DNA of 10,602 nucleotides, from positions 1 through 10,602 of the forward strand of contig CAZEJK010000176.1 in NCBI GenBank assembly GCA_964512045.1, written 5' to 3'. Position numbers and translations under genes: made by a program. Source of the DNA: CAZEJK01 sp964512045 (GTDB lineage Bacteria; Acidobacteriota; Thermoanaerobaculia; Thermoanaerobaculales; Sulfomarinibacteraceae). Of this stretch, positions 1 to 8,178 are shown in pieces. The notes beneath the pieces are model-generated. The model had not been told where the DNA came from. It saw only the letters and a program-made list of their open reading frames with translations, and did not search any database. Position 1 is the first letter of the stretch; each line of letters begins with the position of its first letter.

Positions 1-1248
1 GTCATGCCGCAGACCATCGAGGCGATCAACCACGCGCGGGCGTCCAAGGTCGGGCTGATGATCGCCCTCAACAAGGTCGACAAGGCAAACGCCAACCCGG
101 AGCGCGTCAAGCAGCAGCTGGCCGAGCGCGATGTGCTCGTCGAGGACTGGGGCGGCGATGTGCCGTGCGTCCCGGTCTCCGCCAAGCAGCACCAGGGGAT
201 CGACGAGCTGCTCGACATGATCCTCCTGGTGTCCGAGATGCGCGAGCTTCGCGCTGTCTCCGAGGGACCGGCGCGCGGCATCGTGCTCGAGGCGCAGAAG
301 GAGCGCGGCCGTGGCAGCGTGGCCACGGTTCTGATCCAGCACGGAACGCTCCACACCGGTGATCCTTTCTTCTGCGGCTCCACCTGGGGCCGGGTCCGTG
401 CGATGGCCAACGATCGCGGGGAGCGCATGATGGAAGCGGGACCATCGGACCCGGTGGAGATCATGGGCTTCAACGGTGTCCCCGCAGCAGGCGATCTCCT
501 GCAGGTGGTCGAGAGCGAGGAGAAGGCGATCGAGGTCGCTTCGTTCCGGCATCAGCGCGAGAAGGAGGAGGCGTTTGGCAGCAGCCGCAAGGTCTCGCTG
601 GAGAATCTGTTTGACCGCATGGCCGAGGAGGACATCAAGCAGCTCAACATCGTGGTCAAGGCCGACGTCCAGGGCTCCGTCGAGGTTCTCTCGGGAACGC
701 TCGAGTCGCTGTCCACCGAGAAGGTCAAGATCGACGTCCTGCACGCCTCCGTTGGCGCCATCAACACCAATGATGTGATGCTGGCCACCGCGTCCGACGC
801 GATCGTCATCGGGTTCAACGTGCGACCAGAGCGCACCGCCCGCGAGCTGTCCGAGGAGTCCAATGTCGACGTCCGTCTGTACACGGTCATCTATGATCTG
901 GTGGACGACATCAAGAAGGCGATGGTCGGCCTCCTCGAACCGGAGTACCGAGAGGAGCATCTCGGCCAGGCCGAGGTCCGAGACGTGTTCCGAGTCCCGA
1001 AGGTCGGTGCTGTGGCCGGCTGTCATGTCACCGAGGGGACCGTCCGCCGCAACGCACGCGTGCGTCTGCTCCGCGACAACGTGGTCGTCTACGAAGGCGG
1101 CATCTCGTCGTTGAAGCGGTTCAAGGACGACGCCTCGGAGGTCCGGCAGGGGTTCGACTGCGGCATCGGCCTCGAGAAGTTCAACGACATCAAGATCGGG
1201 GACGTCATCGAGGCCCATCAGGTCGTCGAGGTGTCGCCCACGTTGTAG
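1..1248 (+). CDS. infB: Translation initiation factor IF-2, C-terminal part (5' end outside window)
   Basis: IF-2 is the GTPase that places initiator fMet-tRNA in the P site of the 30S subunit and promotes 50S joining. The frame is open from base 1, so the ATG at 4 is an internal Met (the conserved VMPQTIEAINH stretch after the G3 motif), not the start. The window begins inside the G domain: G1-G3 are missing, but G4 NKVD (70-81) and G5 SAK (178-186) are present. After these come the beta-barrel domain II, the helical linker, the IF-2-specific domain 3 (around VKADVQGSVEVL) and the C-terminal fMet-tRNA-binding barrel, ending at VVEVSPTL with a TAG stop. About 415 codons are visible, so the N-terminal region and half the G domain lie upstream. 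It heads the operon, with the DUF503 gene 28 nt downstream. Identification is secure. Confidence 0.97.
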   Translation, partial: VMPQTIEAINHARASKVGLMIALNKVDKANANPERVKQQLAERDVLVEDWGGDVPCVPVSAKQHQGIDELLDMILLVSEMRELRAVSEGPARGIVLEAQKERGRGSVATVLIQHGTLHTGDPFFCGSTWGRVRAMANDRGERMMEAGPSDPVEIMGFNGVPAAGDLLQVVESEEKAIEVASFRHQREKEEAFGSSRKVSLENLFDRMAEEDIKQLNIVVKADVQGSVEVLSGTLESLSTEKVKIDVLHASVGAINTNDVMLATASDAIVIGFNVRPERTARELSEESNVDVRLYTVIYDLVDDIKKAMVGLLEPEYREEHLGQAEVRDVFRVPKVGAVAGCHVTEGTVRRNARVRLLRDNVVVYEGGISSLKRFKDDASEVRQGFDCGIGLEKFNDIKIGDVIEAHQVVEVSPTL

Positions 1249-1265
1249 GCTCGCAACTCGCGAGC
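1249..1265 (+). other. Small hairpin between infB and the DUF503 gene
   Basis: A perfect inverted repeat GCTCGC-AACTC-GCGAGC (6-bp stem, 5-nt loop) starts at the base after the infB stop codon and takes up most of the 28-nt gap. No T-tract follows, so it is unlikely to be a full intrinsic terminator. An RNA-processing or stability hairpin, or chance in GC-rich DNA, are the alternatives. Confidence 0.4.
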
Positions 1266-1276
1266 TCAGGCCCACG

Positions 1277-1579
1277 ATGCATGAACGACCCGTGTTCGTC
1301 GCGCTGGTACGGATCGAGCTCCATCTCCCGGAGGCTCGGAGCCTGAAGGAGAAGCGCTCCCAGGTTCGTCGGCTTGTGGAGCGCCTCCGGAACCGGCACC
1401 AGGTGCTCGTGGTGGAGGCTGATCATCAGCAGCTCCATCAACGCGCCGCACTCGCCGTCTGCGCCGTCTCCACCAACGCCAGCGAGCTCGAGGAGCGGAT
1501 GGAGCGGATCAATGTCACCGTCGACCAGCTATGGGAGGGCTTCGTCCTCGACCGGGAGCTGAGTATCGTCGAGACCTGA
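1277..1579 (+). CDS. ylxP: DUF503 family protein (YlxP-like)
   Basis: This 100-residue protein has the family signature: a first beta strand (VALVRIELHLPEA), the highly conserved RSLKEKRSQVRRLVERLRNR helix, then VVEADHQQLHQRAALAV, where related proteins have a conserved D/H-rich turn. Length matches the family (about 90-100 residues), and the fold is expected to be a small ferredoxin-like domain. The ATG at 1277 is preceded only by a weak AGG (1268-1270); another ATG at 1281 is out of frame. Position between infB and rbfA is the usual one for this family in many phyla, which suggests a link to ribosome assembly or translation. I know of no firmly established molecular function. Hairpins lie in both flanking gaps. 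Confidence 0.9.
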   Translation: MHERPVFVALVRIELHLPEARSLKEKRSQVRRLVERLRNRHQVLVVEADHQQLHQRAALAVCAVSTNASELEERMERINVTVDQLWEGFVLDRELSIVET

Positions 1580-1582
1580 GCG

Positions 1583-1600
1583 CGGCCGGTGCGCAGGCCG
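1583..1600 (+). other. Hairpin abutting the rbfA ribosome-binding site
   Basis: CGGCC (1583-1587) and GGCCG (1596-1600) can pair around an 8-nt loop. The stem ends exactly where the AGGAGG Shine-Dalgarno of rbfA (1601-1606) begins. It could position or expose the site, or mark an RNA cleavage point. Chance is possible at this GC content. Confidence 0.35.
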
Positions 1601-1610
1601 AGGAGGAACG

Positions 1611-2015
1611 ATGACCGACCCTGTCCGACACGCACGACTTGAGGAGCTGGTGCTCGAGACACTGGCCGACCTGCTGCTCCACGAGATCAAGGATCCCCGA
1701 CTGGAGGGCGTCACCGTATCGTCGATCCGGCTCAACCCGGAGCTGGTGAAGGCAGAGGTGTTCTTCTCGGTCCTCGGCGACGCCGAACGCGAACGACAGG
1801 CCGCCGACGGTTTCAAGGCTGCTGCGCCGTTCCTGCGACGCCAGCTCGGGCGCAGGCTGCGCCTGCGCAACGTTCCCGAGCTGGTGTTCTCACGCGACAC
1901 CAGCTACGAGTACGGCGACAGAATGGAGCGATTGCTGGCGAAGCTGAAGGCCGAGGGACAGCTACCAGAGCGGGAGGACGACGGTTTGGACGAATCAGGG
2001 GAGGGCTCGCCATGA
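1611..2015 (+). CDS. rbfA: 30S ribosome-binding factor RbfA
   Basis: RbfA is a small KH-fold factor that binds the 5' end region of 16S rRNA in immature 30S subunits and is needed for late maturation and cold adaptation. The 134-residue product shows the family pattern: an N-terminal helix (VRHARLEELVLETLADLLLHEIKDPRL), then VTVSSIRLNPELVKAEVFFSVLGD, a helix around FKAAAPFLRRQLGRRLRLRNVPELVF, and DTSYEYGDRMERLL. The acidic tail (about residues 118-134) is variable in the family. The start is fixed by a perfect AGGAGG at 1601-1606, four bases before the ATG. Its TGA overlaps the next ATG in an ATGA junction, so it is likely translationally coupled to the DHH phosphoesterase gene. Confidence 0.95.
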   Translation: MTDPVRHARLEELVLETLADLLLHEIKDPRLEGVTVSSIRLNPELVKAEVFFSVLGDAERERQAADGFKAAAPFLRRQLGRRLRLRNVPELVFSRDTSYEYGDRMERLLAKLKAEGQLPEREDDGLDESGEGSP

Positions 2016-2995
2016 GTCACACCGTTCGCGAGCCCCAGGTTGCGTTGACCAGGTTGCGGCGCGCACACCGGGCGCTGATCACCAGTCATGCCAACCCGGA
2101 TGGCGACGCCCTCGGCTCCGAGCTCGCCCTCGCGGAGCTTCTCCGCGGCCTCGGTCGCAACGCTGTGATCGCCAACATCGACCCCGCTCCACCCTCCCTC
2201 ACACAGCTTCCGGGACTGCAGGCGATCCATGTCGGGGGGCTCCCGGATGACTTCCCGGACGCCTACGATCTGGTCGTCACGATGGAGTGCCCCGGCCTCG
2301 ATCGCCCCGGCCTCGAAGGGCTCGATCGTCTCCCCATTGTCAACATCGATCACCACCTGGAGAACGACGAGTACGGTGAGATCAACTTCCTCGACGAGAC
2401 CGCACCGGCGGTCGGCGAGATGGTGCTCGATCTGTTCCGCGAGGCCGATGTCACCCCGTCCGCCTCGGCTGCGACGAATATGTACGTGGCGCTGTACACC
2501 GACACCGGAGGCTTCCGCTACTCGAACACGACACAGCGGGCGTTCACCGCCGCAGCCCGCCTGGTCGAAGCGGGCGCCGACCCGGAGACGGTTGGCCAGT
2601 GGATCCACGAGGGTCGCAGCGCAGGCTCGATCCGTCTCCTCGGCGAGGCGCTCTCGACCCTCGAGCTGCTGGGAGCGAACCGCCTGGCGGTGATCTCGGT
2701 CGACGAGACCGCGTTCGAGCGCGCCGGGGCGGTTCCGGCCGACACGGAGGAGCTCATCAACGTTCCGCGCTCCATCGCCGGCGTCCAGGTGGCGGCCTTT
2801 TTCAAGGAGAGCCAACCGGGCACCGTGCGCGTGAGCTTGCGCTCGAAGGGCGATGTGGACGTGCGCTCGGTGGCCGCAACGCTCGGCGGCGGCGGTCACC
2901 GCAACGCCGCCGGATGCACGCTGCACGGATCGCTGGACGCAGCCCGTGAGGAGCTCGTAGCCCGCCTCCTGCCACTGGTGGGGGCCTCGCGATGA
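2012..2995 (+). CDS. nrnA: DHH/DHHA1 phosphoesterase, NrnA-like (nanoRNase / pAp phosphatase)
   Basis: NrnA-type enzymes degrade short oligoribonucleotides from the 5' end (or 3' end in some members) and dephosphorylate pAp, using Mn2+. The 327-residue protein has the full architecture. Motif I is HANPDGDALGSE (H26, D30, D32), the DHH motif is NIDHHLEND (D113-H114-H115), and the TDTGGFRYSNT segment carries D164. The DHHA1 substrate-binding domain ends with the glycine loop GGGGH (292-296) followed by RNAAG. Length is typical (about 310-340). One deviation: the motif II position, usually Asp in this family, is Glu92 (VTMECPGLDRPG). It lies between rbfA and truB with ATGA overlaps on both sides, an arrangement common in bacteria. 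DHH identity is secure; assignment to NrnA rather than another DHH subfamily is less so. Confidence 0.92.
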   Translation: MSHTVREPQVALTRLRRAHRALITSHANPDGDALGSELALAELLRGLGRNAVIANIDPAPPSLTQLPGLQAIHVGGLPDDFPDAYDLVVTMECPGLDRPGLEGLDRLPIVNIDHHLENDEYGEINFLDETAPAVGEMVLDLFREADVTPSASAATNMYVALYTDTGGFRYSNTTQRAFTAAARLVEAGADPETVGQWIHEGRSAGSIRLLGEALSTLELLGANRLAVISVDETAFERAGAVPADTEELINVPRSIAGVQVAAFFKESQPGTVRVSLRSKGDVDVRSVAATLGGGGHRNAAGCTLHGSLDAAREELVARLLPLVGASR

Positions 2996-3948
2996 GCCGG
3001 CGCAGACGGAGCTCGCTGTGGAACGGGCTGCTGCCGATCGTCAAGAGCAGCGGCCCGACATCGCACGACGTGGTCGACATCGCGCGTCGGGCGTTGCACG
3101 AGCGGCGCATCGGTCACACCGGGACCCTCGACCCGATGGCGGAGGGCCTTCTGCTGCTCTGCGTCGGGCAGGCCACGCGTCTCCAGCAGTATCTCCTCGA
3201 TTGGGACAAGACCTACGCCGGCCGCATCCGTCTCGGCTGGAGCACGACGACGTACGACCGCGAGGGCGAGCCGGAGGGCGAGCGGCAGGACCCGCCGAAG
3301 CTGACCGACGCCGTCCTGGCCGAGATCGCCGCGAGCTTCCAGGGCGAGCTCGACCAGATCCCGCCTCCATTCTCGGCAAAGAAAGTGGCTGGCAAGAGAC
3401 TGTACGAGCTGGCTCGGCAAGGCGAGGTGGTCGAGGTCGAGCCGAAGACCGTGACGGTGCGCTCGATCGAGCTCGAGCCCGATTCCGAGCCTGGCTTCCT
3501 GCGGTTCAACCTCACCTGCTCATCCGGGTTCTACGTCCGTTCTCTGGCACACGACATCGGCACGGCGCTCGGATGCGGCGCGCACCTGTACCACCTCGAG
3601 CGGCCGTCGATCGGCCCGTACACCGTGAGCACCGCGCTGCCGCAGGCGCAGCTGGAGGCCGCCGACACGCCCGAGTCGGTGGTCGAGGATCCACGCTGGA
3701 TCCCTCTCGATGCCATCACCCTGCCGTTCGCCAAGCTGACCTTGAACCCGTCGGCGACGGACCGATTCACACATGGCCAGGAGGTCGTCGTTCTCAAGGT
3801 AGGAGACGGCACGTTCACATCCGGGGGGCTTGCCGCGGCAGTCTCGCACCGCGGCCGGCTGCTGGGAATCGGCGAGGTCACCCAAGTCCTTGCCCGAGGC
3901 CGAACAGTCGCGATGCGACCCAAGATGGTGCTCGCGACATCCATGTAA
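2992..3948 (+). CDS. truB: tRNA pseudouridine(55) synthase TruB
   Basis: TruB isomerises U55 to pseudouridine in the T-loop of nearly all tRNAs. The 318-residue product has the N-terminal KSSGPTSHDVV motif and the catalytic-Asp motif GHTGTLDPMAEGLL (D47). It also has the PPPFSAKKVAGKRLYELAR segment, the conserved CSSGFYVRSLAHDIG / LGCGAHLYHLER block, and a C-terminal PUA-like domain with GRLLGIGEV near the end. Length and motif order are normal. The start overlaps the nrnA stop (ATGA). The neighbouring start in the same frame region has no better ribosome-binding site, and the first motif begins about residue 14, so this start is reasonable. The extreme N terminus (MSRRRRSS) is basic, as is common. 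No ribF follows; the next gene is rpsO after 114 nt. Confidence 0.96.
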   Translation: MSRRRRSSLWNGLLPIVKSSGPTSHDVVDIARRALHERRIGHTGTLDPMAEGLLLLCVGQATRLQQYLLDWDKTYAGRIRLGWSTTTYDREGEPEGERQDPPKLTDAVLAEIAASFQGELDQIPPPFSAKKVAGKRLYELARQGEVVEVEPKTVTVRSIELEPDSEPGFLRFNLTCSSGFYVRSLAHDIGTALGCGAHLYHLERPSIGPYTVSTALPQAQLEAADTPESVVEDPRWIPLDAITLPFAKLTLNPSATDRFTHGQEVVVLKVGDGTFTSGGLAAAVSHRGRLLGIGEVTQVLARGRTVAMRPKMVLATSM

Positions 3949-3988
3949 GATCACCGGCTGTTCACCGCAGCTGCCACGCTCTCGGCTC

Positions 3989-4017
3989 TTGCGGTTGATC
4001 ACCGAGACTGGTACCGT
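3989..4017 (+). promoter_or_regulatory. Candidate sigma-70-type promoter for rpsO-pnp
   Basis: TTGCGG (3989-3994) and TACCGT (4012-4017) are separated by exactly 17 nt. They fit the TTG/TAnnnT pattern of high-GC bacterial housekeeping promoters. Transcription would start near 4023-4025 and give a leader of about 40 nt before the rpsO GTG. The 114-nt gap is the longest non-coding stretch in the conserved block, and no terminator was seen in it, so readthrough from truB is also likely. Confidence 0.5.
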
Positions 4018-4050
4018 ACTGGGGCCTTCACGCCACCGGAGGCATTCAAT

Positions 4051-4056
4051 GGAGGA
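4051..4056 (+). promoter_or_regulatory. Shine-Dalgarno fixing the rpsO GTG start
   Basis: GGAGGA lies six bases before the GTG at 4063. This selects the GTG as the rpsO start and gives the usual 89-residue S15 length. The ATG just upstream at 4049 is in the wrong frame. Confidence 0.8.
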
Positions 4057-4062
4057 ACGACC

Positions 4063-4332
4063 GTGAGTCACTTCGACGCTCAGAAGCCCGATATAATAGA
4101 CGAGTACAAGACCCACACGACGGATACCGGTTCGCCCGAGGTCCAGGTGGCGCTGTTGACCCGTCGCATCCAGTATCTGACCAACCACTTCGGAACCCAC
4201 AAGAAGGACTTCCACTCCCGGCGCGGCCTGCTGCGTCTGGTGGGTCGCCGGCGGCGGTTGCTCGACTACCTCAAGAAGAAGGACATCACCCGCTACCGCG
4301 AGCTGATCAGTCGCCTTGGGCTCCGAGGATAA
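4063..4332 (+). CDS. rpsO: Small ribosomal subunit protein uS15
   Basis: S15 is a primary 16S rRNA-binding protein of the 30S platform and contacts 23S rRNA through bridge B4. The 89-residue product is exactly the usual length and shows the family core: the TGSPEVQVALLTRRI helix, LTNHFGTHKKDFHSRRGLL (the rRNA-binding H, D and S residues of the HKKDxHSRRGLL motif are present), LVGRRRRLLDYLKKKD and the closing RYRELISRLGLRG. It starts with GTG behind a strong GGAGGA. The TAA stop is 6 nt before the pnp ATG, the standard rpsO-pnp pairing. Many bacteria regulate S15 by self-binding to its mRNA leader; the roughly 40-nt leader here can form only a short GCCT/AGGC stem (4024-4027 with 4040-4043), so such control is not evident. 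Confidence 0.97.
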   Translation: MSHFDAQKPDIIDEYKTHTTDTGSPEVQVALLTRRIQYLTNHFGTHKKDFHSRRGLLRLVGRRRRLLDYLKKKDITRYRELISRLGLRG

Positions 4333-4338
4333 CCGGCG

Positions 4339-6561
<2,223 letters not shown>

Positions 6562-6596
6562 TCGGCTGACCGACCACGTCTGCAACGACACACACT

Positions 6597-6624
6597 CCAA
6601 GGGCGGCCGAACGGCCGCCCTTGG
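6597..6624 (+). terminator. Intrinsic-type terminator after pnp
   Basis: CCAAGGGCGGCC (6597-6608) and GGCCGCCCTTGG (6613-6624) form a perfect 12-bp stem with a GAAC loop, 35 nt after the pnp stop. The following TATCTCT is T-rich but not a strong T-run. The stem is symmetrical, so it would also be a hairpin on the opposite strand. It marks the end of the rpsO-pnp unit. Confidence 0.75.
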
Positions 6625-6678
6625 TATCTCTGCCGTCCGCTCGCCAAACGCCCCGCTCTCCGATCACCTCCCAGCGAT

Positions 6679-6718
6679 CTCAAGACGCGCTCAAGCTCTC
6701 CTCAAGATGCTCTATATC
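6679..6718 (+). promoter_or_regulatory. Candidate promoter with three phased CTCAAG repeats
   Basis: CTCAAG occurs exactly at 6679-6684, 6690-6695 and 6701-6706, each 11 nt apart, and is followed by TATATC at 6713-6718 as a possible -10. No TTGACA-like -35 exists at 17 nt; that place is taken by the middle repeat. Six-base direct repeats with 5-nt spacers overlapping the -35 are typical of sites bound by OmpR/PhoB-family response regulators. CTCCCA at 6668 may be a degenerate fourth copy in phase. The predicted leader to the ATG at 6822 is about 97 nt. The regulator is not in this window. Confidence 0.45.
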
Positions 6719-6767
6719 AGCATTTTCAGCCTTGACGCCAGCTGACTGGAGCGCGACCTTCGGATCA

Positions 6768-6788
6768 GTCGGCAGATCGGCTGCCGGC
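6768..6788 (+). other. Leader hairpin upstream of the Cys-rich secreted protein gene
   Basis: GTCGGCAG and CTGCCGGC pair (8 bp including one G-U) around ATCGG. The hairpin lies in the predicted leader, 22 nt before the AGGAGGT Shine-Dalgarno. It might affect mRNA stability; no function is shown. Confidence 0.35.
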
Positions 6789-6810
6789 ACCCGTTGAAAC
6801 CAGAGAACCC

Positions 6811-6817
6811 AGGAGGT
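6811..6817 (+). promoter_or_regulatory. Near-perfect Shine-Dalgarno of the Cys-rich secreted protein gene
   Basis: AGGAGGT lies four bases before the ATG at 6822. It is among the strongest ribosome-binding sites in the window, which supports this as a genuine and probably well-translated gene. Confidence 0.85.
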
Positions 6818-6821
6818 CCAG

Positions 6822-7310
6822 ATGATCCGTTCCGTGCTCCGTACCGCCACACTGATTGCGCTCGCCGTCCTTGTCGTTCCACCGTGCGCTGACGCAGGAG
6901 ACGCGATGACCGGCGCCGAGATCCACGGCGCCATCGACATGGCCGGGGTCGACCCGGGTCTGTGGAAGGCCGCCGCCAACGAGCTCGCCATGGATGTCGG
7001 CCGTGTCGGCAGCTCCTTCAACGTCGCCACAGTGATGCAGAGCCCGGCGTTTAAGAAGATGATCCCCGAGGCGGACCGCAGCAAGCTCGCACTGCTGATG
7101 CCTCAGCCGGTTCAGCGAGAGCACCTGCTGCTCGCCATCGCTGCGTGGGCTCACGGCGCCCTGGATGAGATGCTCGAGCGCAAGCCCGAGAGCTGGTGGT
7201 CGCCCGGCGGAGGCAGCGGTCCGTGCGCGTGCGAGTGGGTCGTCGATCGGGAGTGCTGTGCACGGGCAATGACCTGCCAGTGGCAGGGTGGCTTCTGCGG
7301 CTGCCGGTAG
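6822..7310 (+). CDS. Secreted protein of unknown family with seven-cysteine C-terminal tail
   Basis: I do not recognise the family. The 162-residue product begins with a clear Sec signal peptide: basic MIRSVLR, a hydrophobic core TLIALAVLVV, and a likely cleavage after ADA (residue 25). C22 is not in a lipobox (VPPC), so it is probably not a lipoprotein. The middle (about 30-125) is mostly helical-looking and ordinary in composition. A Ser/Trp/Gly linker (SWWSPGGGSG) leads to a tail with cysteines at 135, 137, 145, 146, 152, 159 and 161, in the pattern CxC-x7-CC-x5-C-x6-CxC, ending GFCGCR. Such a tail in an exported protein implies disulphides or metal binding. It has a very strong ribosome-binding site and its own upstream regulatory region, and is followed after 34 nt by another secreted protein gene. 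Confidence 0.85.
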   Translation: MIRSVLRTATLIALAVLVVPPCADAGDAMTGAEIHGAIDMAGVDPGLWKAAANELAMDVGRVGSSFNVATVMQSPAFKKMIPEADRSKLALLMPQPVQREHLLLAIAAWAHGALDEMLERKPESWWSPGGGSGPCACEWVVDRECCARAMTCQWQGGFCGCR

Positions 7311-7334
7311 AAGGCAGCGCACCGACCGCCGCCT

Positions 7335-7338
7335 GGAG
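7335..7338 (+). promoter_or_regulatory. Shine-Dalgarno selecting the ATG at 7345
   Basis: GGAG lies six bases before the ATG at 7345. That ATG starts directly at a signal peptide (MRPLVIAAALLVGAA), whereas the longer in-frame start at 7288 lies inside the previous gene and would bury the signal peptide. Confidence 0.65.
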
Positions 7339-7344
7339 CAGCCG

Positions 7345-8178
7345 ATGCGTCCCTTGGTCATCGCCGCCGCGCTGCTCGTCGGCGCCGCACCACACCTGGC
7401 AGCCGGGCCTGAGTCGTCGCAGGTCCGGCTGCCGGTCTCCGGCACGATCACCGGGCTGATCGGCAACGACCACGTCGTCATCCAGCTCACGACGCCGGGG
7501 TCCGGGCACCACGAGCGAACGACGACCCGTTTCGCGGGACACTGGGAGGTGGAGGTGCCGGCCGGCGAGTGGACCGTCACCCCGTTCGACAGCCGGTACA
7601 CCTTCGAGCCGAAGAAGCGGACCGTAACCGTTGCACGCAGCGCGGTGCGCGACGTGAGCTTCCACGCCTCCGCCACAGCCACCCCGCGACCGAAAGCGGT
7701 ACACTGGGGTGCCGTGTCCCGCAGTCGAGGCTCGCTGACTCTCGCGGTACCGGCTGGCTTGCGCCGATGCAACGAGAAGCTCTCACGACCGGAACGACTC
7801 TGGATGGGTACGTCATCGAACGGCTGGTGGCAGTCGGTGGCTCTGCCGAGGTGTACGCGGCGCGGTCGAGCTCTGGCCGACATGTTGCCCTCAAGCTGCT
7901 ACGGCGTGGCTCTGCGCACGACGATGACCTGCGCCGTCGTGTGCGCGACGAGGTCGCCATCGGGAAGCGCGTGCTCCATCCGGCGTTCGTTCCCGTCGTC
8001 GCCACCGGTGAGCACGATCAGCGCCCCTACGTGGTGCTGGAGTGGGTCGAGGGAGCCACCCTGGCGGAACGTCTTGCCGGTGGCCGACTCGACAGCTCGG
8101 AGCTCCTCGTCCTCGCAACGGCAATCGCCGACGCGCTCTCCGCCGCCCATGCGCTCGGCCTCGCCCACCGCGATCTGA
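7345..8178 (+). CDS. Secreted carboxypeptidase-regulatory/transthyretin-like domain protein; 3' end uncertain
   Basis: From 7345 the frame encodes a signal peptide (about residues 1-20, core LVIAAALLVGAA). One beta-sandwich domain follows, with the hallmarks of carboxypeptidase regulatory-like/TTR-type repeats: VSGTITGLIGNDHVVIQL, TTTRFAGHWEVEVPAGEWTVTP, then YTFEPKKRTVTVARSAVRDVSFHA. The domain ends near residue 110 (about nt 7675), where such proteins normally stop. Here the frame stays open to 8178, running 412 nt into the kinase gene with Cys/Ser/Arg-rich sequence that looks like out-of-frame translation. The next frame has a TGA at 7736-7738, just before the kinase ATG. The real product is therefore probably about 110-130 residues, with a lost stop codon or a single-base shift in the gene or the assembly. 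Domain and start are well supported; the stated end is only the formal end of the open frame. Its role is unknown, possibly an envelope or adhesion-type domain. Confidence 0.6.
   Translation: MRPLVIAAALLVGAAPHLAAGPESSQVRLPVSGTITGLIGNDHVVIQLTTPGSGHHERTTTRFAGHWEVEVPAGEWTVTPFDSRYTFEPKKRTVTVARSAVRDVSFHASATATPRPKAVHWGAVSRSRGSLTLAVPAGLRRCNEKLSRPERLWMGTSSNGWWQSVALPRCTRRGRALADMLPSSCYGVALRTTMTCAVVCATRSPSGSACSIRRSFPSSPPVSTISAPTWCWSGSREPPWRNVLPVADSTARSSSSSQRQSPTRSPPPMRSASPTAI
7700..7705 (+). promoter_or_regulatory. Possible -10 element upstream of the kinase gene
   Basis: TACACT lies 61 nt before the kinase ATG, just beyond where the upstream protein's domain ends. No recognisable -35 is found 17 nt upstream (AGCCAC). 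It is weak evidence that the kinase has its own promoter. Confidence 0.25.

Noticed and set aside
1904..2926. - strand open frame (340 codons) over nrnA
   Set aside because: It is antisense to intact DHH/DHHA1 motifs, with Arg/Gly/Val-rich non-family sequence.
3018..3998. Second-frame + strand open frame (326 codons) inside truB
   Set aside because: It is out of frame with TruB motifs, and its Arg/Ala/Gly-rich translation is typical of a shifted GC-rich gene.
3949..4004. GATCACCG direct repeat (3949-3956 and 3997-4004)
   Set aside because: Two 8-bp copies 48 nt apart, one of them inside the candidate promoter spacer, are too short to separate from chance without comparison to relatives.
4024..4043. 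Possible S15 autoregulatory leader structure (GCCT/AGGC stem)
   Set aside because: Only four base pairs with a long loop; this does not match any S15-binding leader I can recall.
6822..7310. Cys-rich gene as a ribosomally made modified-peptide precursor
   Set aside because: It has a normal Sec signal peptide and a roughly 100-residue ordinary domain, and no modifying enzyme or transporter gene is nearby.
7569..7766. Upstream GTG extension of the kinase frame
   Set aside because: These 66 codons overlap the real beta-sandwich domain in another frame, their translation is Arg-rich with no fold, and the kinase domain starts right after the ATG at 7767.
6765..7883. - strand open frame (372 codons) over the two secreted-protein genes
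   Set aside because: The + strand genes here have signal peptides and ribosome-binding sites; the antisense frame has neither and runs through the promoter/leader region.
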